In this document: one piece after another, positions 57,390-64,000 of the stretch
Layout of the letters: the number at the start of each line of letters is the position of its first letter
Numbering within the stretch: the stretch's first letter is position 1
Source: Albifimbria verrucaria
Taxonomy: Eukaryota; Ascomycota; Sordariomycetes; Hypocreales; Stachybotryaceae
Assembly (NCBI GenBank): GCA_020081605.1
Contig: JAHREC010000028.1
Coordinates: forward strand, 1-64,000
DNA length: 64,000 nt
Reading direction: 5' to 3'
Notes under the pieces: model-generated
What the model was told of the DNA's origin: nothing
What the model saw: the letters and a program-made list of their open reading frames with translations, nothing else
The model's database searches: none
Made by a program: the position numbers and the translations under genes

Positions 57390-58175
57390 CTATACTCCAG
57401 CGCATCGAAACTCCAATGAAACTTGGCTTCTTGCCGCTGTTTCGTTCTGATGAGGCTTACGCTTCCGACGCCTGCGAGAAGCCACGAGAAATATGAATAC
57501 ACCACATACAATACATGCACCAATTACACCAGCAGTGATCCCCGCCGTCATGCCTCTTTGCTGATGGCTGTGATTGTCGCTCTTGTTGCCATTATCGTCA
57601 TTGCCAGATTCAGGGCTGCCGCCTTCAGGAGTCCCATGACCCTGTGGGACCGAGGGTGGGAATGAGAATGTCTTCTCCAATGAGGATAGTACCATAGTGG
57701 CTATCGTATGTGTTGGCTAAGACAAGTTGTTCAGAGCCAGTAGAGCTGACTTCAGTATTGATTGAGATGTACACTGTCGCGGAACCGATCCTCAATAGTC
57801 GAAGCTCCGAGGATCTCGTACTTGTTGGCGGGACTCTTGCCACAAGTGTCACGCGGCTTCCTGGCGGGCTTGTAGATGATGCGTTGGGTGGTAGTAGAGG
57901 GCAGCCTTCGTTGCCAAATGCGAGGGCTTGCGCGACAGTGGAGCTGAAACAGGCACGATTGAATGCTCTGATACAGCCATGGTCTTCCAATAAGCAGTGG
58001 CAGCGGTGGCAGCGGTGGTAGCAGTGGTAGCGGTGGTAGCGGTGGTAGGTTTTGGTAACTTTTGAAATGATGTACCTCCATGCGTCGTCAAAGCAGAGTT
58101 GTGATATCTTGGATCCCCTGGCAGCATGGACGGAACATTGTAGGCGAGACTACAGCAATTGTAAATAGCCACCAC
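57390..58175 (-). pseudogene. Single-pass membrane protein with Thr/Ala-rich stalk
   Basis: Minus-strand pieces in changing frames form one plausible type I membrane protein. They are an N-terminal Cys-containing segment (YNCCSLAYNVPSMLPGDPRY), a (Thr-Ala/Thr)n stalk encoded by 57990-58050, and an ectodomain part (ATVYISINTEV, EQLVLANTYDSHYG). A transmembrane helix (GITAGVIGACIVCGVFIFLV) then leads to a basic tail (ASRRRRKRKP). The layout resembles fungal cell-wall sensor-like or mucin-type proteins. Frame changes near 57980 and 57650 are needed. I recognise no named family. Confidence 0.5.
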
Positions 58176-59422
58176 AAGATTTTCAATGCTGGTGGCGGCG
58201 GGGTGATGATGGCAAAGTCAATGCTTATGCAAGCGACTAGCCTGCGGAGACCCTAAGGTCATTATATGTAGTGGCCGGTAAGACTGGTTCAGTATTGGCT
58301 ACGTTGTATATATAGCATGTACTGTGATGGAATTTTAAAAAGTCCCGGTTGAACTCGCGTACAACGGGGACTACGACGTCGAGTGATGGTGCAGCACGGT
58401 ACGTAGATGTTTAGTTGTGTGAGCGCCTTGGTCAAGGGATCTAGCCTAGCTGTCAAAACTGAAGCAAATTCGGTAATCACCAAAACCGTTCGGCTTGCGA
58501 GATGGATTGTCCCTGATGATGCCTCTGCTGTGCACTTCATCATCGTCAGGGCCTCTGCAAGTATGTATCGAATGGTCTACGAGCGGAAAAGGCGATGGAG
58601 GTCTAAACAATCGAGTCTAAACAACCGAGTCTCAACAATTGACGGCCGCTGTGAATCCGAATGTGTATTAACCGATTTTACCACAACTTCAAGGATGGAT
58701 TAGTGGCACCAATCGGGCGTACTTTGCTGTCCATTTCTGACCTTAAGAGCTGAGCATCATGCAGGAACCGGCCAGCCGAAGTGGGATTGGTGATCAGCCC
58801 ATAGGCAGAGTCAAAAGTGGCCTTCGTATACGCAGCGTGCGACAATGGTGCTGTACCTACCGGTACTGGAACAACTACATCACAACACTGAACAGGAAAT
58901 ATGCCTCGAAACTTGGAATTGTTGATTGCCAATTGAAGGAAGGTCGCCAGTGGCGCGCAGACGGATCTTGTTCTGCCTAACAAAATGATTGGGTTCCGTT
59001 GCTTCTACTACAATACATAGCTGGGCTTGCTGGGGCAGGGGTTCTTGTAGCACTGACTTGGCGCCACTCTTTTGCGATTATGACTGGCTCCCTTTCAGCC
59101 TCTGTACCAGGGAATGATGACGCACCTACCACATCAAAACAACCGTTCTCCAGACTAAGTGGAGCGATCCATGGCTGCCCCTTGATGACCAACGTGGAAG
59201 CTAACCTGATGATGCAGCAGCAGCATCAACGGCAGGATGCTAACATAAACCAGTCATTCGCCTTTCTCGTCGCTTTCCACCAGCATCAACCACAGAAGCC
59301 AAACAACCCAAGCCTTTGCACAACAAGCTTCCTCAACTCTTACTCGAACTCCGCCTCGATTCCAATCCGCTCACTCTTTGATGTCTCTCACGCTGATCGC
59401 CGAAACATTCGCTCTCATCTAT
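58176..59422. other. No supported gene; promoter-like right end
   Basis: Overlapping frames on both strands at 58400-59490 lack domains. The last 120 bases before 59423 are CT-rich and end in ATCATGG, like a fungal 5' leader. Confidence 0.4.
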
Positions 59423-60254
59423 CATGGCAAAACAGAACCAGATTTTTCTTGCCTGAGTCGAAGATGCCAAAAACTGACGGACGACCCGGTTGAGCAGCTG
59501 CAGCCAAAAGTCCGAAAGTTGGAACTGACTGTCAAATCCTGGTTTAAGAAATAACGATCTGAAATATGGAAGAAGTTAAATGAGTTACCGGAGCATCCCA
59601 AACGCAAGATTAAAGAGGAAGAAATACTCGAAAAGCAGTCTGAAGTAGAGCAACAGCCGGCGACTAATATTTTCGAACGAGTTGTACGCTTGTACGAATT
59701 CTACGACAATCGTTTGGGAGGCGAGATCCCATTCGCAGATTTCAAGATAGATGAACTCGCTAAACAAGATTCGACACGAAATCCCAGGCAATTAATCCAA
59801 GAGATGATATATAGTCTTCCACCAATTTACCGCCCGGAAACAGCGTGTCCTGGACGATTTAAGTGATGGGCAGTTCTTGGTTGCCTGTGCCATAATCATC
59901 GGGCAATTATGTGGAATGTTCTACTTGAGGCCTCCAAGTGCAACCGAATTACATGAATTCGTACCGATCTTTGGGGATATGGTGATAATTGCTGCTGGTA
60001 ATGCAAAGGAGTTGGGGTTGGATACGCAAGATGTTCCTACTACGCCTCAGCAACGCAAGCGTCCATTCAAGGATGATTCGCTGGAGGGTAGAGAATATTT
60101 GACCGCAGACACAGAAGCTGACACAGAATTCACTGAGGAATCTCAAGAGCCATACGTGAAGCGCCTGCGACTAAGAAAAGGTCGAAGCTCGCAGACAACG
60201 AATCCGACAACTACAAAAATTCGGAGAGCCGGTGGACGGAAACATACCACATGA
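59423..60254 (+). pseudogene. Hypothetical charged nuclear-type protein, broken
   Basis: From ATG 59423 (MAKQNQIF) the reading passes a TGA, a one-base loss in the AAAAA run at 59469, and a TAA at about 59552. It then reads IWKKLNELPEHPKRKIKEEE, VVRLYEFYDNRLGGEIPF, and after a further shift near 59820 QRVLDDLSDGQFLVAC and EFVPIFGDMVIIAAG. It ends with basic stretches (QQRKRP, KRLRLRKGR) and stops at 60254. The consistent charge pattern across breaks argues for one former gene of about 270 residues. I do not recognise the family. Confidence 0.5.
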
Positions 60255-61575
60255 TATAAAACGAGCCCACGGCCAGCGTCAAGCGAATGATATGGATAGG
60301 ATCGAATAAGGTTACAGAGCCTTCTTACAGCATCAGTCGAAATTGCCGGTGAAGATGAGCCAATCTTGGGTTACCTCATTTTCCGGAAATTCTCATGACA
60401 CAGGCTCACTGTATGGAAGACAGAACATGCTGCCATGGCTATTGGATAAGGGCACATTTTGATTGCAGTGTTCTTCTCGAGTTATCAAGTGGCCAGAAGA
60501 TCAACGTCGATCTGCAGTGACAATCTGGACGTCAAGCTAGTGGAAATGGGCAATACACCTATCACAGAGTTATTTTCATTTGGTAAAGCTTCAGTTCAGT
60601 TCAGTTCAGTTCTTTGCAATTTCAAAACTTTTAATCAAATGTTTGTTTCGCCATACTGCGCCTATGCCGTATATGAACCTATTTGGACTCCTAAGGCGCC
60701 GCTTAGTTCTATGGTAATGATCGGCTCGGAATCCATCTCCAGAAACTTGCAATGATACAGCCTTGACGTCCGCTCACACCACGTTATCAAAGGTGAATGG
60801 CGAGAGTTCCATAGTAGCACAGGACCACTGTGCAAATGCGCAACTATTTTCTATTCGTGTCTTCCAGGATGAAATTCACTGTAAAAGGCGGCCAGGATAT
60901 CGTGTCCTGGCAGCTGATAGCTGATAGCTGATTACTCATGCACCACCCAGAAAAGACGGGGACCAAGCCGCTAAGGAAGGGCCCACGGCAGGAAATTTAC
61001 TGAGCTTACACTTACCCAAGACAAACACAGGCTCTGGGAGATGATCATCGGCCGCAACGCTTGGTATCATAAACTTATGCGCAATGAGCTTGGAAAATGA
61101 TTACGTTGTCAACGTCTGGCAACCCATGCACCACAGCGAAAACGATGCGACAGTGCCGATCGATGACCTGGATCAAGGACTAAAACGTATTCTGTCCGAT
61201 GGCTCGGCACAGATATATATACTTCAGTAAATGGAGCCTCCATTGTACACAATGGTTTGCCCACCGCTGGATGGTCGAAGCAAACTTAAATGTCGTCTAA
61301 ATCTGCAGTTCAAGAGCCTGGAAGGCGACGTGGCCGCCATTTAAAGTTTTGTCGATAGTCTTCTCATCACTGGTATTGATAGCATTTTAGAATCATCTTT
61401 AATTGTAGCATAGAAACGAATAGTATATTCTATGTGGAACATACATGAGCGAGCGCATCTCCATAGGCTTTAAAATATGAAATGACAAAAATATGAACAC
61501 AGAGGAGGAGCATGATACAGTACTCAGTTGGGACTTTGTGTTTTCATTGTATATAGACACTCGGGTTAGGGAGCT
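60255..61575. other. No supported gene; short tandem repeats
   Basis: A (TTCAG)n run lies at about 60593-60615 and a GCTGATA triple repeat at about 60914-60935. A frame at 60459-60755 has no domain. Confidence 0.45.
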
Positions 61576-62465
61576 TTATTCGGAATCATAATCTAGCTCA
61601 GAGTCGTCCTCCACAGAAAGGCCAACATGTTTAAAATGGTTCCGAGCGCTTTTAGTCCTGGACCCCACGATATCGACGCACATTTCTAAGTAGCTTTTAA
61701 AATCCTCGCCGGCAAAATCTTTGTGCTCCATGCGATGTTTCCGGGCGAAGGCTCTTATTTCTGCAAAGCATCCCTTCAACGGGTTAACGTCTGATACTGA
61801 CTGTGGGATGATGAACAGTTTGACACCAGCCGCTGCACACAATTGCTCCATCTTTTCTTCGTTATGCCACGGTGCATCATCCATGACGAGAACAGATTTT
61901 GGCTCTGGCCATCTCCCACAGTGACACAATAGTTGCCTTATAAAATCCTCAAAACGAGGTACAGTTGTCGCCCCGGATAGACACGCGATAATAGTATGCC
62001 GTCCTGGGTATACGCCGGAAGGATCTGATACTTTCGCTCAGGTTGGAAAGGCTCAACCACTACTGGCGTCACTCCATGTGGTGTCCAACCGTATTTTCGG
62101 CGCCCTATTTGATTTGTACACCTGGATTCATCGATGAAGATAAGTTGGTCAGTCTCGAACTCATTAAGTCGATGCAGATATAGATGACGAAAGCCAGCAT
62201 TTCGTTCTGGCGTTCTTACTCGTCGCCGGTATGTCATTGTCGACCGGCTCAAGAAGGCAGTCATTTCGGTGTCTGATGTATTCTTTCGAGGCGGAGTGCT
62301 TTCCATACGGAGCTGGTGCCTCACAGAGCTTAGTCGCGTTGGACAGATCAGCGCTATGGTACAGTATTGTAACATATGAAACCCAGCGGATTGTCGAACT
62401 TGTATATGCCCAGTTCTTAGGACATTCGGAGGAGAAACCATGTCGGGGCTAGTACCGAGAGCCAC
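61576..62465 (-). mobile_element. Tc1/mariner-type transposase relic
   Basis: On the minus strand: RNAGFRHLYLHRLNEF, then the first catalytic Asp in IFIDESRC, TGW-like YGWTPHGVTPVVVEPF, YQILPAYTQDGILLSRVYPG; after a one-base loss in the G-run at about 61973, HCGRWPEPKSVLVMDDAPWH with the second Asp. The third acidic residue normally in DLNPIEE is lost (DVNPLKG). The N-terminal DNA-binding helix-turn-helix region is degraded. It is inactive as read. It matches the fungal DDE endonuclease family of Tc1/mariner type. No paired terminal repeats are seen around it. Confidence 0.8.
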
Positions 62466-62564
62466 TTACCGTACTGTATGCAAATGCTAATTTAAGGTAA
62501 ATAGACATGATTGTGCTTCTGGACGTCCACATGTTGATTGCTTCGTCACCCTAGTCAATACGTA

Positions 62565-62821
62565 CAGTGAGATTCAGGTTCACCGTCCGCCAATCTAAAC
62601 TTTAGCTGTTTCTAAATTGGTCCATTTTTGGGCCCGCGTGGCGCAGGCACAGTGCATAGTCTGCCTCTGGAAGTACCCGGGTCAGTGGAGCATTAACAAT
62701 TAAATTGGTGCCTCAGACATGAACATTGGTCAATCATCTGAAAGTTGATAGGTGGCCACTTCTGCCCCCTTCAACATACGCTTCGGCATCGACTCCAAAG
62801 TGCTTTATTCCCTAATGGCCC
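62565..62821 (+). mobile_element. Solo end of TA-flanked DNA element (copy B)
   Basis: After TA (62563-62564), CAGTGAGATTCAGGTTCACC and about 250 more bases align with copy A (50152-50390, inverted) and, for the first 110, with copy C (45706). The body extends away from the neighbouring transposase, so this end does not belong to that transposase as arranged now. Confidence 0.7.
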
Positions 62822-63163
62822 CGCGACTGACCCTCAAGGTTTATGCTCTACTCCATCATTCAGACGATCCTTTGCACTGAACGCAGCGTCCGTAGAATCC
62901 CAGCGACTATAGTCAGATGCATGCGAGGGTGACTTGCATGCAAGACTTGCATGGACGACGACATGTGGCAGCATAGCTGTCTCAGGCTGCACGTGATACT
63001 GCTGAGGGTCTTCTGCCAACCTGTCACACCAATCATGAAAAGTTACCGCCGCGTAGTGGATCAACCCATTTCTCGCTGTTGCCTAGCTTACCCCGCCAAA
63101 GCTGGCCCGTCCTCACAGTCTTAAGCTTAGGCAAGAGCCTCAAACCTACCGCGCCATTCCGTC
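62822..63163. other. Promoter side of the second NLR gene
   Basis: No gene is supported; GCATGCAAG-type short repeats occur at about 62918-62952. Confidence 0.4.
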
Positions 63164-64000
63164 ATGGAAGGGCTCGGCGCCGCGGCTAGCGTTATCGCCG
63201 TCGTCGACTTATCGGCCAAGATCGCTTCGATATGCTCCCGATACATCAAAGACGTTAAAAATGCCGAAAATGACGTGCGGCGACTTCTGCAGGAGGTCAA
63301 AAATCTCCATGCGATTGCAGAAGACATCAAAGGCCTACTTAATAGTCCCCATTCCGCGAGGCTGAAGAGCTTACAGAAGCTGGAGGCTGGGCTCGAAGAC
63401 AGCTTATATAAACTTCAAAGATTAGAGAAGAAGCTTGAAGGAGTCGAGCAGAAGCTTCGTTCTGGAGGGACACGGCACAAGGTCAAAGCCCGCCTCGGAC
63501 TTACTGCCTTACGATGGCCTCTCAGCAGCCAAGAGGTGGACAAGGATGTCCAGGATATTGCAAGCTACACGCAGACACTTTCCCTAGCATTACAGCAAGA
63601 CCATCTGTGAGATATAACTATCCTCATCAAACTTACCGTTCGAGCTAACAAAAACGTCTGATAGTGCCATTTCCTTGAACACTGATCAAGTTGTTATGCT
63701 CGACCGGCTTCCCATCGCCAAAGGTGCCTCGTTCAACTCGCATGAAGAAGGATCAAATCCGACCTGCCTTGGCAATACACGGGTGGAGCTCCTCGACCAG
63801 ATATCGAGATGGATCCACGATCCAAGCACTAAAGCACTCTTTTGGTTGAATGGTATGGCTGGAACCGGGAAGTCAACTATATCACGGACCATCGCACGCT
63901 CGCTCTCTGAGACAAATCACCTCGGTGCTAGCTTCTTCTTCAAGAGAGGAGAGGCTGATCGGGAAATGGCACCAAGTTCATGACGACGATAGCCCGCCAG
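63164..64000 (+). CDS. NLR-like protein: HeLo-like N-terminus plus NACHT (partial)
   Basis: Exon 1 (63164-63606) starts MEGLGAAASVIAVVDLSAKI, the hallmark start of the HeLo-like N-terminal domain of fungal STAND proteins, and ends in a helical part (VDKDVQDIASYTQTLSLAL). A 58-base intron (63607-63664) joins in phase to GASFNSHEEGSNPTCL and the start of a NACHT domain with Walker A GMAGTGKST and SFFFKRGEADR. HeLo-like domains are membrane-targeting cell-death effectors activated by the NLR. A one-base loss in the GGG run at 63961-63963 shifts the frame; the next frame continues as KFMTTIAR. The gene runs off the right edge, so its sensor repeats are unknown. Confidence 0.85.

Noticed and set aside
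58678..59493. Forward and reverse frames of 100-160 codons
   Set aside because: Opposite-strand frames overlap almost fully and neither shows a family. The forward one is Gln/Asn-rich and looks like the 5' leader of the broken gene that starts at 59423.
62465..62821. Element copy B as the terminal repeat of the adjacent transposase
   Set aside because: The element body runs to the right of 62565, away from the transposase, and no inverted partner lies left of 61576.
1..64000. CRISPR arrays, bacterial operons, ribosome binding sites
   Set aside because: Intron structure and gene families are fungal nuclear; no regularly spaced direct repeats of CRISPR type are present.

Overview
The window is from the nuclear genome of a filamentous ascomycete (Pezizomycotina; a Sordariomycete, probably Hypocreales, is my inference). 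The evidence is short 45-70 base spliceosomal introns with GTRNGT donors and CTAAC-like branch sites, and fungus-restricted families: Zn(II)2Cys6 regulators, HET domain, 2EXR domain, White Collar PAS-GATA, TRK potassium transporter, SAT4/HAL4 kinase, IDI-2-like secreted protein and NACHT-type NLRs. Gene density is low and most recognisable genes are broken, so this looks like an accessory or subtelomere-like compartment rather than core chromosome.

Layout. 0-8 kb: a partial membrane-protein gene, a small coiled-coil nuclear-type protein, short tandem repeats, an F-box/ankyrin relic (minus), a 615-base copy of a 2EXR gene, and an FAD-linked oxidase relic directly abutting that copy. 8-18 kb: mostly empty, with an Ecl1-like zinc protein, an alkyl-sulfatase 3' relic, a Zn2Cys6 regulator, a bZIP relic and an unrecognised multi-exon gene. 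18-24 kb: a GC-richer stretch with a SAT4-like kinase, then the best-preserved gene of the window, a nine-exon TRK potassium transporter (21447-24000) whose exons join in frame to 685 codons. 24-43 kb: gene-poor, with two intact very small Zn2Cys6 proteins, a second bZIP relic, a GATA-finger relic, a HET-domain relic, an IDI-2-like secreted-protein relic and a White Collar-1-like 3' relic. 44-64 kb: the fuller 2EXR copy, then a run of immunity or allorecognition-type genes: a PNP-NACHT-WD40 NLR (46256-49735, minus), a TPR array, a coiled-coil protein, a second PNP-domain gene, and a HeLo-like-NACHT NLR that runs off the right edge. A C2H2 OrsD-like fragment, a Zn2Cys6 gene, a chromodomain gene, a single-pass membrane protein, a Tc1/mariner-type transposase relic and solo TA-flanked element ends are mixed in.

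How it fits together. Two NLR architectures with closely similar NACHT starts, a separate PNP domain, a TPR array, a HET domain and an IDI-2-like protein are all types tied to fungal non-self recognition and programmed cell death. Their co-occurrence here is the main biological signal.

Two kinds of damage coexist. In-frame stops in several relics are explained by C:G to T:A transitions, as expected of repeat-induced point mutation. Many frameshifts are instead single-base deletions in short homopolymers, which could be real decay or uncorrected long-read consensus error. Calls marked pseudogene therefore depend on read-level checking.
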